DNA of 64,000 bases, taken from positions 9,149,761 through 9,213,760 of the forward strand of contig SMSO01000031.1 of NCBI GenBank assembly GCA_004764695.1. The letters run 5' to 3'. The notes below the pieces were generated by a model that did no database searches, was not told the origin of the DNA, and worked only from the letters and a program-made list of their open reading frames with translations. Both the position numbers and the translations under genes were made by a program. Shown here piece after piece: positions 35,305 through 46,975 of this stretch (position 1 is the stretch's first letter; each line of letters starts with the position of its first letter). Source of the stretch: Schizochytrium sp. TIO01 (Eukaryota; Sar; Bigyra; Thraustochytrida; Thraustochytriidae).

Positions 35305-35799
35305 ATTCTTGAGTATTCACTCTGCGCGTAGCCATAGTTAGGAGAGTGCTACAGCGGTCCTTTTATCTCCTTTTCCCCGGTTTCCCTCAACTATGGATAC
35401 TGATCACCACAATATTATATTCACTGCTGTGGCGAATGCGTGAACTTCGCATGGTTCATTCATGCTCTCTCCTCGCATGCATCGATAGACCTCAAGCTGC
35501 TTCGTTGGCCAGCCAGCCAGCCAGCCAGCCATTCGACCGAGGCCAAGTGCTCCCAAAGCCTTCATCGTCAGGTGTCGTGAGATCTTCGATCTTCGATCTT
35601 CGATCTCGTCAGCGCATCATTGGCGCATTCTCTCATTCATTCACTCATCTCCCAAACAAAGCACATTCATGAATGAATTCACTATAATCCACAAATGAAC
35701 TTTTCTCTCTTCCTTACGGCTCGCCACCTAGGCCCTCCTACCCAATACCACTAGCCATACAGTCAGCAGGTCCTTGAATTAAAGAAGGGCCTTATTGAT

Positions 35800-35880
35800 C
35801 ATTCATGCACTCATTCATCAATTCACTCATTCATTCATCAATTCACTCGTTCATTCATTCATCAACTCACTCGTTCACTC
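35800..35880. repeat. (ATTC/ACTC)n tetranucleotide array
   Basis: Tandem ATTC units mixed with ACTC and ATCA, about 80 bases. A shorter array of the same type lies at about 35,630-35,650. Confidence 0.85.
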
Positions 35881-37886
35881 GTGCGGTGTAGTACGTAGGC
35901 ACCCGTTTCCGAGGAATCGTGGCAGACCATCGCCATAACTTGGGCTTCGAGGAGATGATTCAAGATGACTCTATAATTCTCTGCGTTGTTTCTTTCTCCT
36001 TGCCATCAATCGAACACGCCTCTACCGATTCCCCTATCTGCGTCCTACCACTCGATCGCTTTCCGCCTCTCTGCTTTTTCCCCTCGCCACCGCCGCCCCT
36101 GGTCCGGTATCACCGCACGGCCGCTTTCTAATCCTGAGGAGGTGTTGTTTTCGATTCCTCCTCTGCTTTCCTCGTTGCAAATCTGCGGCTCTTGCGAAAC
36201 GGACGGCGCATTGGACTAACTTTCAGGGACCGGCTCCGTCGAACAAACTTTGAACGAACGGAACTCTCCTCGGAGTCGAGAAGACTGCAAAACTTGCTTC
36301 AGCTTTTGCTCTCTTGCTTCGTGCGCGTCTGTTCTGTGTCTCCTAAGGCCTCATAGCGCCTCGTTAGTGAGGAGTGACCACGCGAAAGAGAGAACAGGCG
36401 TCAGAGAACAGAACGACATCGATCCGTCGTCGGGGTGGCTAGGCACAGGTGTGGGAAGTAATCCTACCACAGAGAGGGAATCTTCCCTCAGTAACACTGC
36501 TTCTGAAGAACCCAGTGGAGTAAAGGGGCAATATAGTGAGAGTTAAAATCTGTAGCAGTCACATCGCCACTGATAGTGGAGAGTAAAACACAGGGGTAGA
36601 GATAGGGAGAGGAGAGAGGTCAGGATCGACGGGAGAGAAAGCTGATGTGGGTTGTTGGTGAGAGGCGAGAAAGCTTAGAGAAAGCATGAAATGCCTCTTT
36701 CTCAGTTTCCTTGAGTGCTCCACAGACTCAGGGTAGGGAACCAGAAGAAACCGGAGTTGTAATCGGAACGAGACCATAACCTCGTCAGATTTGGTATTGA
36801 GTTGCACTCTTTGAGACTGGGTAAAACTCAAGCCAAAACGATCGCACTGTCAGACAGACTACAGAGAGGTATGGAGGAGATCAAAACGTGGATAGTTTGA
36901 TCTGGCTCAAAGGCTTGGTAGAAGAAGTGCAAGTGAATTCAATGAAGCTATATGATTTGAGTCAAATGTTATTGCAATGCTAATATTCTCAACTTGGAGC
37001 ACTTTACATTGCAGCAGCAATCTGTGCTAGGCAGGATTTGGCGAAAACCGTACAAGGAATAAATAATGTACTATTCTGTGAGTCATAAAGGTGTCGAGCT
37101 TTGCCGCAAAAGAAGAATTGTAACACAGCAAGAAGCCATTCGCATTACTCAGAGGTTTCTAGGCAAGTGGGGCTTTCAGCTTAGACAAGGAGTTCGTTGA
37201 AGGACGTGGAATACACCTGGAATATAAAGCTTATAGAAACCTGATCTATGAGCTACTGACGGGTTAATGTCCAAATGTGAGATTTTCAGTTCAAGACACC
37301 ATAATCATTTCCATCTGCATCGATATTGACGAAATCATTGATAAAAATCATCAAAATGATAGGATCAGCACTGGCTTTGCAGTATAACCTGAAGAAAGGC
37401 AAATGAATAGGCACCTTATCAACGCTAATTCCTATTTTAGGTACTTCATTCCCCTCCCCCTTATGCATCTAGCATTTCAAGGTTCTCAGTAAGAACCAGA
37501 TTTTATGAAATACTAGTACCAATTAGCAGGAACCTATAGTAGTTCTGATCTGATACCACGCCCAAGGCCGTAAGCAGGCCCCCACCTCCTCCACCCATCG
37601 CTCCGGTTCTGCGCTCACTTCATTGCTTCATCGCAGTAGGTCTCTGCTGTCCTCCTGAGGATCGAGAACTACTCAGCTGCGATCGAGCGCGATTCTTATT
37701 CGCCGCTCCCTCGCCGCGACCCCTCTTGGTTCACCAGGCTGAGACTTTGAAAGGTTTTCTTGGCAAACTGCACACAGCTGTGCATTGTCGAACCTGTCGC
37801 GATAGAGTTTCTTGGTGACGAAGTCGCAGCCTCGCAGACCAGCGATTGAGCAAGTACCTTGGTAACTTCTGTAAACCACCTGCAAG

Positions 37887-39191
37887 ATGGGTCGCCGCCG
37901 CATGACAGGCGCAGGCCGCAAACGCATAAAGTTGACTGCGCGGAGCAAGCAGCTCGTGAAAGAGACGTCCAAAAAGAAGAAGCGCGTGAAGCAGGAACAG
38001 CTCACGCAAGCACGCCAGACTGCCAAGCGGGTGCAGACCGAAGCTGAGAAGTGCCGCGATCTGCTTCGACCGCATCTGCGCACTCTGCTGATTGGAGAGG
38101 GAAACTTCTCTTTCACAAGAGCGCTCGTGCGGATGTGGGAGAAGGAGCAGAAGGAAGACGATGAAGACAGCGACGACGGAATTGACAATGGACGCGATGT
38201 GGAGGACCTCGTTGGCTTTCAGGTGGTAGCCACTAGCTATGATGGTAAAGAGGACCTCGTAGAGAAGTATGCGGATGTAAAGGACATCGTGCGAGAGATC
38301 AAGGCCTCGGGAGTAACCGTGCACACCGGCATTGATGCCACAAAGCTCATGGAGAGCAAGAGGCTTGTACGCTCGCTTGCGGATCTTTGCGAGTCTGAGG
38401 CGACGACATTCACAAATGACAGGGCCAAGAAAGACGAAGATGCTGATGAGGATGAGGATGAGGATGGAGAGGCTGAGCCTGAGACCAAGAGAAGCAAGAA
38501 GAAGAAGCACCTGGCGGAAAGTGTGGGCTTCGACCGCGTGATCTTCAACTTCCCTCACCTTGGATGCGGAGAGACCGACACCGAGAAGAACAACGCTATG
38601 CATCGTGAGTTCCTTGCCAAGGTTTTTGAGAGTGTCCACACGGTTCTGGCTGAACAAGGTAGGATGCTGCTCACCATTAAGAGCGGAGAGCCTTACGACT
38701 CTTGGCGCGTGGCTCAGGTTGCTGTTAACACCGGATTGCTCAAGGTCCACTCTCAGTTCAGTTTTGATCCGAGCTTATACCCGGGTTACGAGCACAGGCG
38801 TACCCTCGGTGAGCACTCTGGCGGTGATCACGAGGCCAACAGTGATATCACCAAGGCACCTGCACGCACTTACGTCTTTGTCAAGGTGGATGCCGCATCG
38901 GCACGTGCCCAGCGCAAAGCAGCCATGAGGGCCAAACAGGAGCAACGTAGACGAGATGCCATCGCCGCAGGAAACACTCAGGCTATGGAGATGTACGAGA
39001 TAAATGATAAGGATGACAGCGACGACGAGGACGAACAACAAGGAAACAACGATGAGGCAGCAAACGATGATGATGCCTCGGACGATGAGGCAAGCGACGA
39101 TGCTGAGGTGCAATCCAGCAAGAAGCGTGCGAAACGCGCAAAGTCCCCCGCAGCGCAGAACTCGGCCAAGAAGCGTAAGCAGAAAAAGTAA
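37887..39191 (+). CDS. Bmt5-like rRNA (uridine-N3-) methyltransferase (DUF2431 family)
   Basis: 434 residues. The core is the Rossmann-like DUF2431 fold, whose yeast member Bmt5 methylates one uridine of large-subunit rRNA. Motif I, LLIGEGNFSFTRAL, begins at residue 67 and should bind S-adenosylmethionine. The second signature, FDRVIFNFPHLG (about 214-225), is followed by the conserved pattern NNAMHREFLAKVFES and then TIKSGEPYDSWRV and PGYEHRRTLG. The N terminus is basic (residues 1-50, KKKKRVK), an acidic insert occurs at about 85-100, another at 180-200, and the C terminus (about 370-434) has Asp/Glu runs followed by KKRAKRAK and KKRKQKK, a typical nucleolar localisation signal. The ATG at 37887 has good context (CAAGATGGG). 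The strand opposite also has long frames, which are shadows. Single exon. Confidence 0.93.
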   Translation: MGRRRMTGAGRKRIKLTARSKQLVKETSKKKKRVKQEQLTQARQTAKRVQTEAEKCRDLLRPHLRTLLIGEGNFSFTRALVRMWEKEQKEDDEDSDDGIDNGRDVEDLVGFQVVATSYDGKEDLVEKYADVKDIVREIKASGVTVHTGIDATKLMESKRLVRSLADLCESEATTFTNDRAKKDEDADEDEDEDGEAEPETKRSKKKKHLAESVGFDRVIFNFPHLGCGETDTEKNNAMHREFLAKVFESVHTVLAEQGRMLLTIKSGEPYDSWRVAQVAVNTGLLKVHSQFSFDPSLYPGYEHRRTLGEHSGGDHEANSDITKAPARTYVFVKVDAASARAQRKAAMRAKQEQRRRDAIAAGNTQAMEMYEINDKDDSDDEDEQQGNNDEAANDDDASDDEASDDAEVQSSKKRAKRAKSPAAQNSAKKRKQKK

Positions 39192-39719
39192 AAAAAAACG
39201 TGTCTTTTTACACATTTTCGTCCCTCTGATTTTATGCAAACCAAATACAAAATACATTGAACCATTTGTCTGTACCTGTTTATAATCATCTTTTTCTCAC
39301 CTTTGACATATCAACGAGACTATCTTACTCTTGTTACCTCCAAAAATATGTCTTTAAATTCAATCATTGGCTATTTCAAGCTACTCGAATGATTCCGGGA
39401 GAGAGTCCCTATGCAAGATATAGAATAAAATGTATCTCATAGGATCAAGTTGTGCTCGAACTGATCCATATTCTCACTGAGTGTTGTACCTCTCGGCTTT
39501 TAAAAAACAAGTTACTTGTTACTCTCGCTATTTATGACCCGAATGGCCAAACTTCTAAGTAGGTAAGTATTGAATAAAGAATGCGATGCAGTATGTGTAC
39601 CTTAAGACGAATACAATTTTGTTTTCTTAATAAACGAAACTCTGGTTAGAACTGATCCTGATTCTCCCTTTCAAAGATTTTTTATTCTTGGATTCTTTAT
39701 GCCCCTGTGCATAGCAATA
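39192..39719. other. Convergent intergenic region
   Basis: 528 AT-rich bases between the 3' ends of the Bmt5-like (+) and BAH/PHD (-) genes. No gene is supported. Confidence 0.6.
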
Positions 39720-42700
39720 TCACTGCACAGGGTTCTGCTCGATAGTCGTTGAGTCATCTACCTCCATATTTTTCTCCTCTTGAGAAGAAGAAGATGATGA
39801 TGTTGAAGCGACAGGGTCCACTTCAGAACAATTTTTCGGTGCCAGGAGATCCAGCAACGCATCGCGCTGAGCAATTACCAAACTCAAAGCTTCAGCTAGC
39901 CCATGGTTGCTTGCTTCTAAATTAGAGACAGTCGCCTCAGCAAAATGACGCGTCTCCCAAGCAGATTCTGCAAGCAGTTCACGCGGGAAGAGACTGGGAG
40001 GTACAGCAGAGTTTCTCACTCTCTCTCCCGCCAAAGACCGTTCATGAGCAACATAAGCAGCCAGCGCTTCTCCAGGTGTAGCATTGGGAGGGATGATGGG
40101 CGGAGGCGGGGCCTTGAAAATATCTTGAGGAGGCTTCTGGGGACCAGGTGGTTTGCGCGGGGTCTCATATGTATCTCCACGTTCTGGCAAAAGTCCACTG
40201 GGCGGAGCTGGAGAAGGAATAGAGGAAGACATTGAAGAAGAAGTAGGTATGGCTGTGCCAGAAGGGCCAGGGAGGCTTTGTCTTTTCGCAAGAATTTTGC
40301 GATTCGATTGCGCAGCCATAGCTTCCAGCATCGATTTCTCTGCCTTGCGGCTTTCTTCCATCATTGTAGCTCGCGCCCCACTAGTTTTTTTGCCCGAGGC
40401 TGCCTTGCTTGCAGTTGTGCGCGAGGCGCGCTCACGCTTTGGTGTCTTATTCGTGGTACTCTTAGAAGACACACTTTCACTTGCTCCATGGCTCTCTGTG
40501 CGTGAAGCCTTTGGTGTTGGAGCCGCGGCCGTAATTGCGAATCCCATGGACACAGCTGCATTCGTCGCACGTTGAAGAACCACATCATTGTCAACCCATT
40601 CGAGGACACGCTTTTTCCAAGCTTGTGTTTTCTGCTCCTCGCTGTCTGTCAGTCTGACAGCTCGAACCAAAGTTTCACCAGCCTTGCCCCACGATGCGTG
40701 ATCATACATGTACTCACGATCTTCTAAACAATCGTCGCAAAACCAATCTGTGTCAGGAACGGTGCTAAGGGGTGGACTGAGACAATCCAAGTGAAACTCA
40801 GAGTCGCATCCATCACACAACAACATTTGGTCTGCTCGATCTCCTTTGTGACATACAACACAAACTGAAGGGCCCACAGAAGGATTGGCAAGAGAAACAG
40901 GAGTTGGTAAATGCTGCGAAAAGGATGCAATAGGCTGTAACCCTTGCATGTTTACGTCACTGCGGAGAATTGCATCGGTGTCCTTTGTTATACGTGACGC
41001 GAAGGCATCAGGTCTGCGAGCAAATACAGTTTGCCCATCAATAACTGCAAATGCAAGTCCTCGTCTTGTCCTACGCGCAAGCTTGGAACGTCGCACTGCC
41101 ATCTGATGCACCTTTTCGACCCCACTCACAAGCATCTTTAGTTGCAGACGCCACCGTCTGTGGCGCTGCAGGAGGCAAGTTGCCAGAATACGTTTCCTTC
41201 CCTTGTGGGATTTGGTTCTCTTCGTACAGTTTCTTGATACCCTGAGCCCATTCGTTCTGAGCAGCCCATGCTGGGTGCAAGTAGCAGGTAAAGTACTGAG
41301 CACATTCGAGAGCAAGCTTACTTCCCACCACCTCTTCAGCAGGTTCCCATGCAAGACTATGAGCCTCAAGACTATCCACTAGACGCATAGCCTCGCGTCC
41401 GCTCCAGTCATTTGCAAGAAGAGGACCCGTGTATTTATTTGCTACGCCAAAAACAGCACTTAGGGCGTCAATGGCGGCAATGCCACGAGACTCAAGAGCC
41501 GTCTTACCATACTTAGAGCCCATGACACGGGAAATCTGACCAGACTTGGGATGCTTGATCTTGATACGCGGTGTACCGTAGTCTACAGTAACTGCATGTC
41601 GGTATCGAGTAGAAGGTGCTCGCATTTCACTTGTAGGCAATGGGCCTCTTACGATACCAACAACATGGTATTCGGGTTGTTCCAAGCCGTACATGAGACA
41701 CATCCAGCTGAGGATCTTTTCAGCAAGTTCAGGGTTAGAATAATCTAATACAGGTTTTGCAACGCGGTACGGATGTGAGCATCGGTGTAGAACACGCGTG
41801 CCATTTCCCGTGGACACCAATCCCTGGCGACCGAGATTAAAACATTCAAAGCACAAAATCACACCGGAGCATACTGCACACTCGATGTAGCCTACAAAAG
41901 GAAGATCTTCACAGCAATAAGAGCAACGTGGTGCAGAATCAATCATCGACTGGAAATTGGGGATCTTGCAGCATGTGTCAAGCTCTGGATCGCTCTTGGA
42001 GTCAGCAATGCCAAGAGTATAATTACAGATGCTCTTGGAGTGGCGATCCTCTTCAGAAAGAAGTTTTGCAGAGTCAGGATTTTCAGCAGAAGCAAAGAGG
42101 AAGCTATGCATCCACGGATTCAAGGCAGTGCCAGCATCCATAGATGGGTGTTCGGAACCGACCAACTTGTTAGCTCTATAATGATAGTGCCGGCGCGCGA
42201 ACAGCACACGACGGGCCGCCATAAGCTTCTCACGATATTTATCGCGAAGGCGAGTGCCAAGCTCCAGCTCATTATCTCCGCTATTTACTCCTGATGGAGA
42301 AGCCGATGTTGAGGATTTGTTCGCCTTACTGGCCAGGTTACCACCTCCGCTTTCGCGTCGGGAGCTGGAGCGAGTTTCAGCAGAGAGTGCATCATTTGGA
42401 CCGTTGTTGCCAGCAGAGATCCAACCTGTGGTTTGGCCATCGATGGCAGCTCCAGGCACAGTTGTACCACTAAGGACAGAACCCTTCGTCAGAGAACCCT
42501 GCTCCTTACGCTTATTATACTCAACATGGGGTAACACAAGAATCTTGGCAGCAATCGACGAGAGTGGGACTGTGTCAACCTCATTTGAGGAAAATATCTC
42601 ATCCTCAAGCACCTGGCTAGGCGGGATCTGTGTCTCCTCTGGCCAAAAGAACCAAGCAATTCGGGCTTTACGCTGGCCATCAGTCTCTTCCCACATCGCT

Positions 42701-45700
42701 TCGATTTGGCCAACATAAAAGTCTGGTGTTTTCTTAGGTTCCTTCTTTTCTTCTTCCTGTTGAGAGTTTGTCGTCTGACCAGCAGCCCCACCTTCAGTGC
42801 CATGGCCCGGTTTAGAGCCATCTGCGCCAGGCAAAGTGATTCCCCCTGCCAAATGTGCATGGTGTGCCGGCTGCCCATTCGAGTGCACATTGCCCTCTTC
42901 TTCTTCCTCTTCCTCATCCTCATCCTCGTCCTCTTCCTCGCCATCAGGACTGATACGAAAAAGAAGGACATGATCCAGTAAATTGTAGTGCACGTCAGGC
43001 TCATCCAAGTAGCGAAATTTCGTAAAGTAAACTCGCGAACGAGAACGTGTTCCACCATCAAGAAAACCTTCGCAGAGCCACTGAGATCGCGAAGCAAGAT
43101 CCACTCCATCACGGCGACGAAGTACTTTGTTCTTGGGACGAGAAGCTGTGACAGGTTTAATAAAACTCTTTGAAACTGGGAATCCAAATGAAGGATGTTT
43201 GGAGCTATCTTTGCCGTGAGACCTGCCGTCCCCGACATCATCACCGTAAAAACCAGATGATCCAGTACGTGTATCGAGAGTATCTAGGTGATCTCCACCC
43301 CTGCTTCGGCGCGAAGGGCGCCGACCACCTTCTGCGGCAGTTGGAACGCTACTGGCGGCCTCTTTTGCGAGATGCAAGAGAAGTTTCAAGCATGCCGAAC
43401 ATGTTTTGCACTCAGGATCCATTGGTGACATCTCGTCACTCTCGAATTGTTGCTTGTAACATTTGGGGTAATGGTACTTGCGAGTGCATAAGTCACATTC
43501 GCGCCAATTTTCTTGCACAGAGGTACCATTTGTGAAATTGGCTGCAGTAGCAATAGGAACAGTAGGAGTAGTAGTGATGGGAGCTGTGGACGACGACGAC
43601 GACGACGACGATGATGATGATGATGATGATGATGATGATAATGCTCCTAAGTTTGAGGAGGGGTGCGCGGTTTGTGGCATTGCACCTGCTTCTGTTTTGG
43701 TGGCAAACTGAGATTCATTGGTACCTGAAGGAGTGGGAACGGTATTCACAGGATTCGAAGGTGCTGAAGAAGAATCGACCTCCATGGACGACCCATCTTG
43801 CTGTGAGTTTGTGGTGGTATCAGCTTTCATGTTCTTCGTTGACGTATCAATGACTCCATGACACACAGCACAATTAGGAGTGTTGGCTGCGCCAGAACGT
43901 TGAAACTCCTCCAAAGTAATTTTTCGCTCCACTGCCATTTGTGCACGATGCTCTGAGACAGCCCTCCTTGCAAGTTCAAGTGCTTTACACGCATCATCAC
44001 TTAAAGCATACTTATCTAGCACATACGTGCGTGCGCTGTCAGGCGAGAGATGGACGCTCGCCTCCCATTCTGAGCCTGCTAGCTTAACCCCAAGCGGGAG
44101 GTCTGGCACGAGGTCGTTCATTCGCATTCCATTATTCTTTGCTCTCCGGCGCTCCTTTTCTGCGTTTCTGTCGCGGTTGCGGTCGCGTTCTCTGTCGCGT
44201 TCTCGTTTGCGCTTCCTTTCGCGTTCTCTATCACGTTTCGGGTTCTTTGATGGCGTGACCTCATTTCCCTGCGTTGCGTGGCGTCGATCGCGCATTCGTT
44301 CTCCAAAATTGGGGGGAGGGCCGTCTGGCGCTTCTCTGTCCTTATGCGTCATATACCATCTCTGCAGCAGCTTCCCTGCCTCTTGAATTGAAGGTCTGTG
44401 CAGGTGTTGGTTCTTCATCCAGCAGTACGCCGCATTCACTTGGCCTCCTTCGAGCTGTGCCTCGCGGAAGACGTCTGCCATGGGAAGATGAAGCTTGTAC
44501 CGCAGGTCCTCAATATCATATGGCGTAATGTGCGAGTCACGAGTAGCGTTATACTCCACCAAAGGGGCAATAACAAGTTTGTCCTCATTGAAGGAGCTAG
44601 GGGGGAGCTCTGTCACAGCACGCTTACCACCGACAGATCCGGGAAGCTTTTTGCCAGGCGTGCTGGCGAGTGAGTTTCGAAGCTTTCCCCGACGTGACCG
44701 AGACTCTGCGGTAGAGTCCGCTTCGGAGGATTCAGTCCGGGTGCGACGCGCAGGCGTCGTATTTAGCTTGCGACCTGCGAGAGACGATGCAGCGTCACTG
44801 GTGCTGTTGTTGCTGCTGCTATTAATACTGTTGAAGTTATAATTGCCTTCGTGATTACCATCGTTTGAATTGTTGTTCATGCTATTGCTACTGTTATTGC
44901 TGCCAGTGCCGTAAAGATATGTTTTGTCTTTGGTATAGTCAGGAGTTGCTCGGTTATGCTGCTGAATACTACTAATATTTTCGCCCTTGCTGTGGACGCC
45001 ACTCCCGTGCGGAAGTACTGAGGTTGCAGCAATTTTGGGTGGTGCTTGCCCATTCAAAGGCATAGGTCGAGCACCAAAAGTATTTGTTTCTGAGTCCGTC
45101 TTACCGGTACCATGTACCCCAACTGACTTAGGGTTTGGATTGGCGGCTGTGATATTTCCAGAAGCAACTTGCGGAGATTTGACAACGGCTTGAGAATCTG
45201 ATGATGTCGTTGATGCTGTTGTTACTGCTGAAGCTAATCTATGCGCAGGAAGTTCTTGAGCTGCCATAGCCCCTTGTTTTTGATTATGAGTTGTCGCAAC
45301 ATTCGAAGCCTTGCTTGCAGGAGTGCTCCCATGGACTTTCTTAAGCTCCATATTATCCTTAGTAATATCTTCCTTGCCGTTATCATCCTCATCCTCATCC
45401 TCATCCTCATCATTGTCGTCGTTGTCATTGTCGTCATTGCCATCATCATCATCATCATCATCATCACCATCATCATCGTCATCATCATCATCGTCATCAC
45501 CATCACCATCACCATTATCCACATACTCGTCCTCTTCTTCGCTCTTGCCACTTGCATTCTTCTTGCTGTGGCTCTTGTTCTTGGTGATTTTGCCTTCGCT
45601 GTTCTGCTCTCCTTCCTCATCTGAGTCTGCGTAGCTCTCTGAGAGTGCGCCTGCTCTTGTGGGCGTTGCTTTGCGTCTTTTGCGCTCTGGCTTTGAGGGT

Positions 45701-46650
45701 GAGTTCGATGACACTGCTGCCGCAGCTGCTGCAGCTGCAGCTGCCCTCTGTGAGCTTCGTGTGGTCCTCTGCCTCTTGCGTGTGGACCTGTCAAGGTTTT
45801 GCTGTTCTTCTTCTTCAGCATCGTCTTCAGCTGTGTGGTGGCGTTCACAGGGGCATTTTGCATGAGATTTGCTCTGGATTCCTTCGCTCGACGTTTCGTC
45901 GTCTTCTATGATTGTGCATACTGGTCCATTTTTTGTGAAGAAGAGCCATTCCATCCCATCTTTGGAGTCGACAAGCAGCCAGCTTCCGAGTGGAATGGCG
46001 TCCCTCGCCTCCGATGGCGGCGTCACGTTTACCGCCGTTCTCCTTCTTGGCACCTGTTTACGCATGGCCTCCCTGTGCGAGGCCTTAAAGTCTGGGTCTC
46101 CGCTTGGCTTGGCCTCGAGCACCTTCGCAACGCGCCACTTTCCGTTGCGGTCTTTCGCCACTACTTTTCTGCCCACGCGGACTTCTCCAGGAACACCGTC
46201 TCCACCTTCCTTCTCGTTGTTACCGGCATCATCCTCTTCTCTATTTTCTTCATCCTCGTCTCCATTTCCAGCTGCATTTCGCTTCTCTTTCCTGCCATTG
46301 TTATTTTCTTCCTCTTCGCCACCCTTGTGGTGTCCTCGAGATCCTCGGGATCCTCGAAGTTCATGCCGCATGTTATGGACCTGAGCTTGGCTTTGGTTTT
46401 GATTCGGGTTTTGTGTCTCGCCATCGTTCTGCTCGATTTGTTGTTGCTGTTGCTGTGAAAGCTGCTGTTGTTGAACTTGTTGCTGCTGCTGTTTTTGCTG
46501 ACGCCGGTCTCCGTCTGCCAGGCTTGTTCGGAGCTGATCTTCAGACTGATCCTGCTGCTGCTGCGCAGCCCCCTGCTGCGCTTTTTGCGCTTCACCCGCT
46601 TGTTGGCGGCTTGTGCTCGCGGCAGATCGGCGTCGTTGGGACCGTGTCAT
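39720..46650 (-). CDS. BAH / ZZ / PHD chromatin protein (two exons)
   Basis: Two overlapping frames join into one protein of about 2,281 residues: exon 1 46650-41130, exon 2 41044-39720. Order: Gln-rich N terminus (1-85); a small beta-rich module (about 150-265, GRKVVAKDRNGKW); Asp/Glu/Asn/Ser low-complexity regions; a conserved helical part near 690-780; a possible split PHD finger (C-x2-C near 922, CDLC with CKTC near 1,050-1,090, separated by a poly-Ser tract); a BAH domain (about 1,180-1,420, SQWLCEGFLDGGTRSRSRVYFTKF, VGQIEAMWEE, AWFFWPEET) carrying an acidic insert; an ADA2-type ZZ zinc finger (about 1,570-1,620, CSYCCEDLPF, CAVC, CFECF, H-x3-H); and a canonical PHD finger (about 1,900-1,948, CVVCHKGDRADQMLLCDGC). 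Such readers bind nucleosomes and histone tails. It should be nuclear. The ATG at 46650 starts the frame; the N-terminal border is otherwise unconserved. Confidence 0.88.
41045..41129 (-). other. Predicted 85-nt spliceosomal intron in the BAH/PHD gene
   Basis: Donor GTGAGT at 41129-41124 and acceptor TTTGCAG ending at 41045, with a T-rich stretch ahead of the acceptor. Length 85 (1 mod 3) gives exactly the frame change needed to connect the BAH/ZZ frame to the PHD frame, and a spliced codon TTT. Other acceptors nearby (27, 34 and 59 nt) are too short or create a stop. A donor at GTATTC with a 121-nt intron is a weaker alternative. It is the only intron I can place with some confidence. Confidence 0.7.
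45416..45520 (-). repeat. GAT/GAC trinucleotide tract coding poly-Asp
   Basis: About 100 bases of CATCATCAT-type sequence that read as an Asp-rich run in the BAH/PHD gene. A second triplet run at 43,586-43,640 encodes an ~18-residue poly-Ser tract in the same gene. Confidence 0.9.
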
Positions 46651-46909
46651 GGCGGCTCAAAAGACCAACAGGAAACGTGAAGTGAAGGATACCAACGACG
46701 GAGGACGAAAGACGCGGACAGAGACGGAGGTCGCGGGGGACGGGTGAAGGGACGGAGGCTCGGAGGCCCGTCTTCCGCGGGCGGGCGGGCGCGCGGACTC
46801 GCAGACGGGCGGGCGCCGGCCTCGGGCTCGGGCTCGCTCCGCTGGCCTGCTCGCTTGCTTGTCTGCTTGCTTGCTCTCTCTCTCTATCTCTTTAATTGTT
46901 TGCTTCGTT

Positions 46910-46975
<66 letters not shown>

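Noticed and set aside
37731-38750. A 339-codon minus-strand frame opposite the Bmt5-like gene
   Set aside because: It is a shadow of the real plus-strand gene, which has the conserved methyltransferase motifs; the minus frame has none.
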